This document shows positions 41,610 to 53,200 of a stretch of 64,000 bases of DNA, in pieces. The stretch lies in contig NC_049562.1 of the NCBI RefSeq assembly GCF_013368755.1, forward strand, positions 5,270,001 to 5,334,000. Direction: 5' to 3'. Positions within the stretch are counted from its first letter, which is position 1; the number at the start of each line of letters is the position of its first letter. This DNA comes from Talaromyces rugulosus. Its lineage: Eukaryota; Ascomycota; Eurotiomycetes; Eurotiales; Trichocomaceae. Both the position numbers and the translations under genes were made by a program. Under the pieces are notes generated by a model, which did no database searches, was not told the DNA's origin, and saw nothing but the letters and a program-made list of their open reading frames with translations.

Positions 41610-44600
41610 TCAAGCCGCTGCCAGGTATACATCAATCACAGCCCTCTTGTAAGCTGTGAAGCCATTGATCGTAGGATGGAAAATGCGGGCCAGGAATGTT
41701 GGCAGTTTAGATCCACTGCTCGATGATAGATCGACATCTCCATCGCCAGGGACGTTATTTGGCAACTTACTGAGGTCGATGGAATCCCCAGACGCTGTGG
41801 CATTGTTCAGCGCGCAGCTGAAATAATCTCCAGCGTCTCCGTTGTCTTCCCAGATGGCACTGCAGTCGTCTCCGACCGATGCGATCTGTGAATCAGCAGA
41901 CAAAGTGAAGGTATTACCGGTCGAATACTCAAACGGGTAAAACCAGATATCTGAGTTGCGGTAGCTGGGCTCGCTGACCCCTTCTTCACAGAACCGGTGG
42001 CCCTCAAAATAGGGGTCTACGTCGACGTAGTGAATAGATCCACCGGCTGGAGGTGAGGTCGCTTTCACAACTCTTTCAATAATCCCGTTTAACTTACAGG
42101 TTAGGTCGTTCATGCGTTTGCGCCGACGTTTGATCAGAGGCAGGACGGGGTTATTTATACAACCAAATTTGAAGCTAACTTTGTCGCATGCATCTGTCTC
42201 GGCATTCCAGAAGGCTGGATAACCGGTCACGAAAAGATGGGTGGTAGGTGCAGACTGGAATATAGCATTAATAGCCCGTCCAAAGCTGGGAATGAAGTCT
42301 TGTCCTTTCATGCGGTGTTCTAGAGCGACCATTGCTTTGTCACAATCATCGGAGCAATCGTTGAATGTAGCACTTGGCGTGCAGCCCCCGCACCCTTTGA
42401 GATCGTAGAAGCGATATACGCACTATATGGTTAGTAATCATTTATAGGGCTTCATGGGGAGGAGACATGATCCGGGTTGCATGATGCAGGGAACTTACCC
42501 TGTCCAGGACGTCAGCAAAGTTAACATCATTCCCCCCAGTAGTCAGTGTGACCATGTCTGGGTGTAAATCCTTGAGTTGATTGGCTTGGGAGAGGTCCGA
42601 TTTGCCTCCTCCTCCACCGCTGCCGCTACTTGAGGAATGTGTGCCGTCGTCCTCGTAAATATCGTTGATCGTTGACCCCGAGCATGCGATGAAATGAAAG
42701 TTTATGGGCTTGGGCCTTGTATTTCGTCCGCCCGAGAGAGCTGGGGGCCCGCTGTTTCGATAAAGCGCCGACATGACGTCGTCTCGTCGTACTCGTTTCC
42801 AGCGCTTGGGCCTGAAGCAAACGAGTCACCAAGGGTAGCCAAAGGAGTTACATCGAATGGTGATGTATGTGGCATCACTGGCAGCTGAGGGTCCGCTAGA
42901 GGGCCGTCGTCACCCGTATGGTCCTTAGTCGCGCATTCATTATACCAGCTGTCTGCTGTGTTCTCGATAGAATTCAATATGCTGTGCATATCGGCGCGAC
43001 CATCACCGTCAAGGTCAGGGAAATACGTGCATGATCCGGCCACGGCTCCCCGATATTTGGCTCCCATAGGGGCCCATTCATAGCGTGATCCCTTAATATC
43101 ACGACGTCCGAGATTGTACCAGACCGTACCATCCCCTGTAAACTTATCAGTATGAATCATATCGGCTCGCCCATCCCCGTTAACATCAGCCCAGTGCAGG
43201 TTAGCCCTATCTTTTTGCTCAGAATACTTAAACTGATCAACATAGTCCCATCCATCATCGTTATTATGGATAAATCCCCAGGTACGACCGTCCTTCTCCA
43301 CGCAGAGGTAATCTCCCTTCCCATTACCGGAGACGTCGGCAAAGTGCACAGGACGATCGAAGAATCCTAACCCACGTTTCTCAGGGCAGTAAAGGTCTGG
43401 GGCTGCATTCAGATTATACTCCCAATTAAAGTCACCCGTCTCCCTAATCCGATTCCGCCAAAGTACAACTTTGTTTTGGTCATCAGATCTTGTCCAGACA
43501 ATATCGCAGGCGCCATCACCATCCCAATCTACTAGATGTAAGTCTCGACGGTCAATATCAGACGCAATCTCCAGTTGGGTTGGATCAAAGATAATCTTAT
43601 TAGGACCCCAGTAACTTTCTCCATTTGCTGGAGCCATCGTCGGGCCTTTATTAGGGTAGAGTCGCATATGTCCCGTGGAGTGGATCCAAACATAATCCGC
43701 CATACCATTTTCATGGCCCATCATATTGCAGTACCGGTCTCCGTCAGCTGGAAGCGGTAAGCATGTGAGAAATATGTATATTTCCTAATACGTACCTTTT
43801 ATCTCCCCCCCCCCCCCCCCCCCCCCTCCTCCAGTATTCTTCCATACATGCATAAAGTACATTGGGCCTAGGTCTTTATCTGAAGTGTCTTTCTGAATGA
43901 AGACATAGTCTTGAAGACCAAGTAACCCAAAGGCTGCCGGTTCTCCGTGGATTCTTGCAAAGTAGACATTATCCCGAAGGCCAGTGCTGCCAAATTCGCC
44001 CATTCCAGGATGTGTTGGGCCAGAGCTTACACCTCTGTGGAAACCCTGGCGCCAGACAATATCTAATCCGCTCCCATCGTGTCCCTTAGTACAGCTTCGG
44101 GAATTCGTGTAGGTGGTGGTTGCACCATCATCACCGACCCAGAGCCAGTCATCCCGTCCGTCGCCGTTAATATCCTCGAATCGAACACCCCGGAGGTCGC
44201 CTATCCCTTTTCCGGCGAATCTTTTCCCAAGGGGTTGCCAGTATGCTGGGACGTTCTCTACAAAAGTACGTTAGAAACTATTTACTCCCTCTTCTGTTTG
44301 CTAGGAGGGAGACACATCCTTCAACTAGGCTCTGAAGGAGAGGCTTGGTATAAGGATATATATTTGGAGAACAAAGTTCGAGAGGGACTTACCTATCCAC
44401 CCATTTCGCCAACACGTAATGTCTCCATTGTCCGCTATAACACAGTAATCCGCGCGACCATCACCATCCACATCACCAAGGCGAACATGTGCCTGGTCAT
44501 ATCCTTCCGCGTCCTTCCATTTCCCGATATCACTAAAGGTTGGAGGCGTGTTACTGCCAGGATCGCCGTCACCGTTATTGACGCTTGCATATGCTGTTCC

Positions 44601-45942
44601 ATCTAGAGCTATGCAGACGTAGTCATCCAACCCGTCCGCTATAAACACATTAGCTCGCCCCGTATATACGACAATGTAACTCTGAAAGTACACCTACCAT
44701 TAATGTCAATAAAGTGAACTCCTCCAGGATTACAGTTCCCATGGATGCTAAACGACCCGCCTAGTGGGAACATTTGTTCATTCTCGCCCGTATTTCGGTA
44801 GGTGTTGAAGGTGACGAAGCCGCTACTACTTTTCTGATAGATGAGTAGGTCATCCTTTTTCTGGGTATAAAGCCTAGCAAAGAAAAAGTTAAGCTCGTCA
44901 TCATCCTTATATTCTTCTGCTGCACCTTTTCCCGAGCGGACCGAGAAATATATCCCCATAAACTGGCTATCATGGTAATAGATGCCGTCGTCTTCGCCAC
45001 TACCCTTCTGGGTGTGCCCTCCAGCATAGATGCCATCGCCGTACGACTTGTCGCAGGTTCCAGTGGGTGAAATTGAGACTGGCGCAGGTTCAGGAATGAT
45101 ACCTTGGATAGCAGCTTTCATGATCGCTTCATACCATACCGATGCCATCTTCGAATATCCAATGTCGTTTGGATGCTTGGGATCGGCGTAGTCATCAGGA
45201 TAAGAGAGCCAGTTATGGTCAGGAGAGGGCGCGAGAGGATCCATATCAGCCAGAATAATGGAGACATTGTCCGCTCGCATTGTTTCCACTAAAGTCCTGA
45301 ATTCTGTGTTCACGGATTGCCGAGTGGCCTCGATGTTTTCCTGACCAGAGGGTATCAAAGTTGATAGAATAACCGCGGTATTAGCCATATCTGGTGCGGT
45401 AACTAGAGATTCAATCAAGGACCGCATCCGATCTCCGGCATAGGGGATGTTAAGATTTTGCTCGCAGTCATTGGTCCCAGCATTAACTAGGACAATATTT
45501 GGTTTGTATTTCAAAGAATTTCCGACCGCGGTTTGGACCTGGCTGATAACATCGCCAGAGTGTGCCTCGACACCCTGTATGCAGAACAAAGCAAACACTA
45601 TCAGTATTACAGAGAAATAGGGACACAAATAAGGAGTATAGTGAGGAAACTTCTCACGTTGTCTTTCATATCTCCATTGGTTTTACTACCGACCATATCC
45701 ACTTGCCAGCCCTGATATCGCAGTTTATCCCTGAGAGGCTTACGATATCCATTGCCTGTTGAAGAGAGATATCCCCACGTAATCGAGGCACCTAGTGGAA
45801 GTATTCTCAACGGAACTTTTGGGATGTCTCCGCTATTATCTTGTCTAGTAATTGGATGATGGGAAATGGTCTCCCCAAACGCAGTTTGCAATTGTAGTGT
45901 CGGCAGGACTGCCAGAACAAATATCCAAGAAAGGCGTGCCAT
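41610..45942 (-). CDS. Large secreted dual-SGNH hydrolase with VCBS/FG-GAP repeats; apparent frameshift
   Basis: Exons 45658-45942, 44698-45574, 44393-44638, 43796-44257, 42499-43747, 41610-42422; about 1310 residues. A signal peptide (1-23) precedes SGNH domain 1: GASITWG (~51), NAGTND (~126), DPKHPNDIGY (~225-234). A long run of VCBS/FG-GAP blades follows (DVDGDGRADY, DINGDGRDDW, DVNGDGRADM, DLDGDGRADM), presumably a calcium-binding beta-propeller. SGNH domain 2 has GDSFASGPSAGN (~928), FIACSGS, TTGGNDVNF (~1025) and HPTINGFTAYKR near the end. So two Ser-His(-Asp) esterase sites flank a propeller, suggesting attack on a polymeric or acylated extracellular substrate. Within exon 5 the frame breaks at ~42705: the N-side frame meets TAA at 42702-42704, while the C-side frame is open from further upstream. 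One missing base in the CCC run there accounts for it; a 77-nt GTACGA...ACAAG intron is a less likely alternative. Confidence 0.8.
43805..43826. repeat. C22/G22 homopolymer inside coding sequence
   Basis: Twenty-two C on the + strand encode seven GGG glycine codons plus the first base of a Glu codon in the SGNH/VCBS gene, next to two GGA codons (nine Gly in a row). With exactly 22 bases the exon keeps phase with the next exon; a gain or loss of one base would break the reading frame. Confidence 0.9.
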
Positions 45943-46735
45943 TGAGAATTGACTTGTATTTCTTGCTTACCTTTAAATAGCTGTGACTATCATTGTTATT
46001 AATACTCATTTTACCCCAGGCACCAATATGACTGTGAGACAAAGCACATGAATAATGCCCTTGTGTAGCTGAGTGATATTGTACATTATCATGCCAACGC
46101 ATTTGTGAGGCGTAGTACATGAGTACCCTTGTACAGCTGAGTGGGATATCATATCAAAGGCGCTTTATCCCGCCAATATAATTATATGGCGGAGGATATA
46201 AGTACCTATATATGATTAACTAATGTTACATATTATTATATTAATATATTTGTGAGATGTAGTGTATAAATATTTTTATATAGCTAAATGGGCACTGATA
46301 TCATACTAAAAGTACTTTATCTCACCAATATAATGGTGGAGTGTAGACACAAGTACCTATACATGGCTAACCATCCTTGCCTAGGTGACTCTCCTGCGTG
46401 ATTCACTAATATAGTTCATCATTATACTAAAACAGGTGTGCATCATAATATATGGGCACCCTATAGCTGTTAGTAATAAGTGAAATGTGTAGATGTGTAT
46501 GAGAAATTGGATTTAGCTAGAGACATCTTTGCTAACATGAAAGAAAGGAACAAAGAAATAATGGATCTAGAGCTAGCATAGCTAAGAGCGCCAAAGTTAC
46601 ACTGCTTTCTAGCTGTTGGTCGGCGTACTGATTGAACTTCCTGGCAACTACCCATTACTTAACAAACAGGGACTAGTCATCTTTTATCTCAAAACCTGCC
46701 AGTCTAGCGGAAAGTAGCGGCTCTGTGATGCACCT
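45943..46735. other. SGNH promoter and AT-rich repeat region
   Basis: Upstream of the SGNH gene and downstream of the 246-aa gene. Dominated by the degenerate tandem repeats listed below. No coding sequence is supported. Confidence 0.5.
46034..46380. repeat. Degenerate tandem repeat, three copies, RIP-like
   Basis: Three related units begin at about 46034, 46102 and 46249, each with a GTGAG start and a TAGCT(G/A)A(G/A)TG core. The second and third continue through CCAATATAAT to AAGTACCTATA. Over 46112-46145 versus 46259-46292 I count 11 differences, 10 being C-to-T or G-to-A in the third copy. The following GGCGCTTTATCCCGCC versus AGTACTTTATCTCACC differs only by such changes. Confidence 0.7.
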
Positions 46736-47476
46736 TCACATAGATTTGTCCAGGATATTTGCCCTCCAGGCGAGCTCCGCAGCACCTCGAGCAGCAACAT
46801 ACTCCGATTGAGAGGCAGTCAGCTGTACCTTTGCCACTAACCCCTTAACCGCTTCCTGGATGGCCTCTCGTACAGAGTCATCTAGGTTCCCTGTGATGAT
46901 AACCAGAATCTCCTCCGGGATGAGCTGACCCTGGTACCACTTCCTCAAGAATTGATCCACAAACTCTGCCACGCGGCAAGCGTGTCCGGCCATCTGGGAG
47001 TTGCCGCCCAGTTCAAACGAAGCCGCCGCAAGAATATAAGTCCCCCCTAGGTCTATTGCTTCACGTAGAACACTTGTCTGGAGTAAGAGCGCTTGTTCAG
47101 TATATTCAACTAGGAGTGTGACGCGATCTGGTAGCTGAGAGCTTTCATTCTCGCATTGGTCTTTATTCTCAAAGTGTCTGCATAGCCCCATCCCATGTCC
47201 AGAATAAGCCGCAACGATTTCACGTAGATGATAAGTGTAGTATCCTTGTAGCTTGCGAAGTCCTAGATACTCTGCTGTGTCGATGATGTCTTCGCTGTAA
47301 AGCGCTATTATACCCGGGTAGCTTATTATAGTATATGGTAGTGATGACGGGGCTAGAGTAAGGAGCTCCTTTACTAATTCGCTGAGGATTTTCACATCCG
47401 ATGAGGCTGGTAGACCGAGCTTTTTTCGAAACGCCCTCCATGCCTGTCGGGGAATATCGTCCCAGTGATCTTCCAT
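46736..47476 (-). CDS. Uncharacterised ascomycete protein, C-terminal actin/Hsp70-fold-like segment
   Basis: Intact single-exon gene, 246 aa. The N-terminal third (WDDIPRQAWRAFRKKLGLPAS, then ALYSEDIIDTAEYLGLRKL) and the C-terminus (EYVAARGAAELAWRANI) look like a family of fungal proteins whose C-terminal part resembles the second half of ASKHA (actin/Hsp70-like) folds: VEYTEQALLLQTSVLREA, then EEILVIITGNLDDSVREAIQ. No phosphate-binding motifs are complete, so ATP binding is doubtful. No signal peptide or membrane segment. It sits isolated in a decayed region yet has no stops or frameshifts, suggesting it is retained. Function unknown; the fold assignment is from recalled resemblance and is tentative. 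Confidence 0.65.
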   Translation of the reverse strand: MEDHWDDIPRQAWRAFRKKLGLPASSDVKILSELVKELLTLAPSSLPYTIISYPGIIALYSEDIIDTAEYLGLRKLQGYYTYHLREIVAAYSGHGMGLCRHFENKDQCENESSQLPDRVTLLVEYTEQALLLQTSVLREAIDLGGTYILAAASFELGGNSQMAGHACRVAEFVDQFLRKWYQGQLIPEEILVIITGNLDDSVREAIQEAVKGLVAKVQLTASQSEYVAARGAAELAWRANILDKSM

Positions 47477-48984
47477 CGAGGAGTAGGGGGGACTAATATC
47501 GATTAATATTTTGGGTGTGGCAGGCTAAGGGATGAGTAAATGTTGGACAGTTTACCTAGGGTGTCTCGCGCTACGCAACGAGAGGCGCTGCATCATTTTG
47601 ATGTAACGATGACTGCCCTCAACTCGACCGACGTCCCTGAAGGAGCCATCTGAGCAACGAAGAGAGAGTGTTCTACATGTTTGAGTGTGCGATTTTATCT
47701 TCGTAGTTTGGCAGGTGATCTTACCCGTACGAGGCCGTGAGAGATATCCCTACCGCTAGCGGTGGTGAAGGGATTTTTTCCATCTCGGGTATTAAACATG
47801 AAGACCAAAGCCAGTATATAGAGACGAGTATAGGAATTGAGAGCAGGTATTTTGAAAACATTTCTGCGGATGTTTGAGTTGCAGCAACAAATGGGTCGCG
47901 GAGCGCTTTTTGTAGGCCGTAGTTAAATCACAGAGCCCGCCATAGGTAATCGCCATTGAGCGTTCTCATTGGATCATTTTCGACGCTGTTATCCTCAGGC
48001 GACTTGCCATCGTGACCATAACGACATTGTTGGTCACACCAGGGTCGGATCATTTTTACCCGAATCAATTAGGAACTATGATACATATGTACGTCAGATT
48101 GCATTGGCAAAACGCTATTGCAATATGCATTTGCATAACGATCTTTTCGAGCCTGATATCACAATAGTTTTATACCTTCATAATGATAATTAAAGTAAAT
48201 CTAAAGTAGATTTACTTTTTTCTTCTATAATCTGGTGGTGTATCCCCGGTAGTGATGAAATTAGTTATCGCATTGGGTGCGGCCGAGTTACGCCATGCCT
48301 CGTAACACACGAGCCACGAGCTAGCCAATACATACAAATAATCAGGTTATTGCCGCCTTGTGTGCTCACAGGTTACAATACGAGTTACTGTAATTAGATA
48401 TCATTTCAGACTCAAAGAGGAAGACGGTGGTTATTAATTGCTTGACATTGAGCAAAAGATCCCACATACGGGTACACCTTGTAACACGCACAAATTCCAG
48501 GTCATAGAACCCCTAGTTAGGTGCCGAAGGCTGGATGTATACAGTTTAACTAACCGCCAGGCAGTGGCACCTTGTTGAACAGCACCAGACCATCACGGAG
48601 ATAGCTACTGGTGGTATGGTGTCCCTATATGGATTGAACTGAACTTTGAGTTTTTACTCATTGCGGAATTGATTTGAGAGGGACAATGTAGGTTTGGAGA
48701 TAGTGCCCTGAAGATGCTATGGATCTGATGGTAAACGGCCAGCAGTTGAAGGGAACCTGCCCCTGTATGAATATTTCCTACCTGTCTGCTTTGTGCAGCG
48801 TCAATTGGTACCGGGAGGCTTTGTATGTGCTGTTCATGCCCGTGGTTGGTTTTGGCACAAAATAAAGCCCGAAGCATATATAGTGGATACGATACCGAAT
48901 TCTCAGGGTCAATTGAAGCAAAGAACTGTGAGTTTCCACCCAATACCGACATATTTAGATAATAATGATGAGAAAAACTCGAGC
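47477..48984. other. Gene-free stretch before the RhoGEF remnant
   Basis: Promoter of the 246-aa gene, then AT-rich DNA. A 30-codon coding-like frame at about 47555-47652 (+) containing HHFDVTMTALNSTDVPEGA ends in TGA and could be a relic. From ~48790 a frame leading into the RhoGEF remnant opens, but without recognisable similarity. Confidence 0.4.
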
Positions 48985-50270
48985 CTTTCTGATTTTGAGA
49001 GAGACCAGAGGACTTCCATTTGTCAAACATTCATGGGACGTATATCCCAGATGGAAGAAATATTTGAAAGTTACTCGAAAAGGCACGTTGTCTCTCAGAG
49101 GAAACTCAAATCACTTATAACGAGTTGTCCAACAGGAAATATGTGGTTGCACGAGTGCAGAGAAAACGCTTCAGACCTGGCAAGGGTACCTGGGCTGAAA
49201 ATTTTACTTGAGAGACCTATGCAGCGGCTTATCGACTATTGTATTTCCCTCTCGCAAAATGCACACTGCAGTTACATCCGGATAGCGCAGCCTTTATTGA
49301 GACACAGAGGAATTTAACGGAAATGCCTAAGAGAATAGCAGACATGAAACGGAGAGTGCATGTGGTCGCCAGGATGCTCGATCCGGTGGAGAAAGAATCT
49401 GGCATTCGAGCTGGGATTTCAAAATCTTCAACGGTCGGATAGATCAATCTATACCAGAGACCAGTCCAAAATTAGTCCCTAACTATAGAATATTTACACC
49501 ATCTATCCGGAGAGTTGAAAAAATAAAATAAATAAAAAAACTTTGAACATAACTACGCTTGAGTCCAAGTTCAAATGTTGTCAATGCTAGGTGACTTCCA
49601 AAAATATACCACGGAGATCGGTGTGATGCTGCATGTGAAAGCTTTCGAAAAAATTGGTACATTCTTTTCTCGAACCTGGTGATAGGCTGCCGTTTAGAGC
49701 CGACCTAATTCATACTAAATGGTGTAATAATGGTGTAATATCGACAAATGTGTCGACCAAGACGTCCAGAGAGAATTCAATCCTCATGTAGGTGGTGCCG
49801 CCACTGCCCAGCAATTTTTGGACCCCTGGTAACTGGCTGGATTTTTTAGGTTGGAGATTTTCGAATCAAAGTTTTGGATCCGATAATTTCATTGATGTTC
49901 ATCAATGAAAAATAAAACAGAGCATTGCAAGAACATAATAAATGCACCCAGGACCTTGCACAACGCATTGGTGCACGATTCGGTCGTGAGATGCCGCCTG
50001 GAGGCATAGAACCCTTATCGGCCCTGCATCAAACATTGAAAAAGTAACTCCCTAAACTATTTTTGAGAACCCGCAAACTTGTTCAAGCATATCTTGGAGA
50101 GTTTGTACAAATTTAAGAATCCTAGTATCGCTCGTTTGAGGAAAGCCTAAAGACAGCCACTAGTATCGAGGGCATTGATGCCCAAGATATTCTTGGTGAT
50201 TGGCACGCTAATATCTTGAATCCCATTTCTAAGATCAACAACCTAAGCATTTGCAATGGGCCTTATGCTT
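48985..50270 (+). pseudogene. Decayed DH-BAR RhoGEF
   Basis: Fragments of a Rho guanine-nucleotide exchange factor of the DH + BAR type (compare S. pombe Gef1). DH part: GRISQMEEIFESYSKRHVVS, CRENASDLARVPGLKILLER, PMQRLIDY (matching the LxIKPVQRLxxY helix), then after a frame change near 49240 HPDSAAFIETQRNLTEMPKR and MDPVEKES-type ARMLDPVEKESGIRAGISKS, the normal end of DH. BAR-like pieces follow: DFQKYTTEIGVMLHVKAFEK (~49585-49670) and LVQAYLGEFVQI, then stop, and ESLKTATSIEGIDAQDILGD (~50085-50220). Frames differ, and several stops intervene. The first half of the DH domain and any intact start are absent. It is a pseudogene. Confidence 0.65.
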
Positions 50271-53200
50271 GATCCTAGCACTGGTATACCTATACCCAGT
50301 TCAGCCTGGGATTCGAAGGACTATACGGTTGCCAGACAGACCTCAAGGAGAAATCATGGAAACCAGTTCCGCCTCAGACTCTGTCTTTAGGGGGGTGGGG
50401 AAGAAGAAGAAAAAAAAAGAAAAAAAGAAAAAAAAAGAGGCGTACAATAGTCTTGAAGCTATGGGAGGACTTCGGAAATCGGTGCTGCGCGGTCAACCAC
50501 TGATGGCCGATGTGGATTCGAAAGATTTTTCTTCCAACGAACTATTCAAGTCGACTAGTTAATGTGCTTTTCTTGGCTGGGAGTCTATTTCAGTCCGATA
50601 CCGAGCCAATCAAATCCGAGGCTGGATTCCCATCTCACATATCTTGCCGGTGAGATTTTTGATGTCATTACCGCGAAGGGCAAGCTCTGGCTCGCAATGA
50701 ACCAAGACCACCCGGACGGCCGGATGGGCTAGATATGGGAGAAGCATTTCGCCAAACTCAATGTTTATTGCTCGAGTGATGACTAAAGTCTCATATATAG
50801 TGATTTTTTTCCATGGAGTACAAATGAAGCCACGAAGAACCAAATCAACATCTGAAAGACACATGAATGAAAAAATATTTTCGACTCGGTCGTGGTTTAT
50901 GATTCATGATGCGCATTAGCTAACTGCAACACAACCATTCCAGCATGGTTACCTACTTCGGTGCTTCTGCAGGACGCTACAACTCATGGCAGCTTACAAG
51001 TACGGATTATAGACCTTTTATCATCTCATGGATCGACCGTTGTAGCACATACAAAAGCAGGTTTTCCTTGTTGCATGTATTCACACAGTGATACTCAATG
51101 ACGGCAGGATGCTTGCGAGCGGAGACGCTAGTCCACGATCACATAAGGTGCATAGCGTTGTGGTTACACCATCTTTTCGTGGACCGAATTCAAATGTCAC
51201 GGATTCGCGATACTCCCCGCTTAAATGGGTCAAAAACGGAGCAGATCGACAAGTCATGTGCCCGTTACATGACTATTTCGCCGTCAACAATGGAATTGTG
51301 GCGGTGAAAAAAAAAAGAATAGACAGCTTTTAAGAACTTTGTCGAGAATAATGGACCGACGGTGTTCCAGACGATGATCATGAACTTGATCTGCCACGTA
51401 CCGATGATCGCCAACGGCAAGCATTTGGTTTATGAGACATCGGCGTTCTTTTGCTCTGCATTGATCACTCATAGAAAGCTTATCTGATAGACAATAATAT
51501 TAGTGCAAACAATTGGCCTCCCTGCTGCAACCAAGGAGCCTCTTCTGCGCGTGTTCTTTCGCGTAATTGTGTAGTTGTGAGCCTCTTAGCAAAAACACGA
51601 TGGAAGCCTTGGCGTTTCTCGAAGCAGAATTTAGGGTGGTAGGAATCGAGTCAGGTCGAGGCGGGGGTAAGCGACAAAAAAAAAGGCCAGTCGAAGCGCC
51701 TAACCCTGGGAGCTTTTCTGCGTTGCATGGCTATCTTGCATAACTACTTGACAGCATCGCTTTCGCAGGCCCGGCTAACAGCATAAAAATAACCAACCCG
51801 TCTTCGCAGATGCTGGATGTGTCAAACGTGTGTCAAATATTAATGTCTCTGTAAACCATTATTGCACTACGACATTTTTGTTACTCAATGCCGAGCGCAA
51901 GCAGGGGATTCATCGGCCTCTCCACCACTCAAAAGTTGATGTTTGTTCAATTTCACACGCGTTGAGCGAAGGTACGGAGTGCGCCTTGAAGGAGGCTAAG
52001 ACTTTTGCGGGTTATCCTCCGATAAGCCTGGGATCATTACATCCGATGTTCCTTGGCCATCAGCATCAAGGCCCCCCCAGGGCCAACATCAGGCTCCCAA
52101 CTCCCAACTGGCCGAGGAAATCGTGGAGTCCCCAACTTGAACCAACAGAACCCACAAAAAAGCGCGAACAAGATTCGCTGTGACTGGGGCAGGGGCCGCA
52201 GGGCTGCCTGAGCCTCGCCTGTCTCATAGGTCAGTCTCTAGCTATACTCGATTGGTCGTGGATTGTCGGATACGACTTACTCCCGAGTCGTGGTCCTTAG
52301 TCATGGGCACGAGTCTAACACAAGGGCGATCCAATCAGGGCGATGTGATGCTGCGACGCCTCGTGTTCTCAGCCGGCCTAGGCCGTTGAATTGCTCTCAG
52401 GGGAAATTGGCATCTCGCTTCGCGGGAAGAATCACATCACATTGCAGGCAAAGTCAAAAAGCGAAGGCTGAAGTCAAAGTCCAAACGCGAATAATAATAT
52501 CCAGGAACACTGTGGGAGTCACGCGAGGGCCAAAGCGCCTTCTCGGCAGCGGGCACGTGAGAGCGGGGTAGCCGCGCACTTGTGCTGCGCAACGGCAGAC
52601 GGAGAACGGAAACGATCTTCGCGCGTCCTCGCTCGCGTTGGCACTTGGAACAAGTGCCACCACCCCCCGCCACTGATCGTGCACCGTCAATCGATATAGT
52701 GCTACGGCTTCAGGGCTCTGTCGCGACAATAATTTCCCCGCAGAGATGGCCCGTCAGCGAGGCCGTTGACGATTCTCACATGGTTGGAGGAGCCAGGCCG
52801 GCGCCGTTCATCGACTTTTCTCGCCGCCATCCAATGGCGCCTCCCAGAATCAACAAGGGTCGGATTTATTTGTTAGCGCCTTCTCCTGAGGTGACATTTT
52901 CGCTCTCTAGGCAACCCTGGATACAGGGATCCGTCGATTTGGCGCCTTCACGCAACACTGCCGAGACCCGACATACAGGCCAAGAAGCAGGTGGCAACCC
53001 GGTTGAGACGACGTCACCGCCAAATGTTCCTTGTGCTGGCTTTCTCTGTCGCTCTGTAGGCGCGGCCATTTCAGTTTTGCTGACGGGAAAAAGCCTTGAA
53101 ACTAGTATTATGCAAGGCACGGAAAGCGCCGACTATACCCCGGAAATTGAAACAAGTGGTGTGGCCGAAACAACAGATGATCGCGCTAACGAACCGACCG

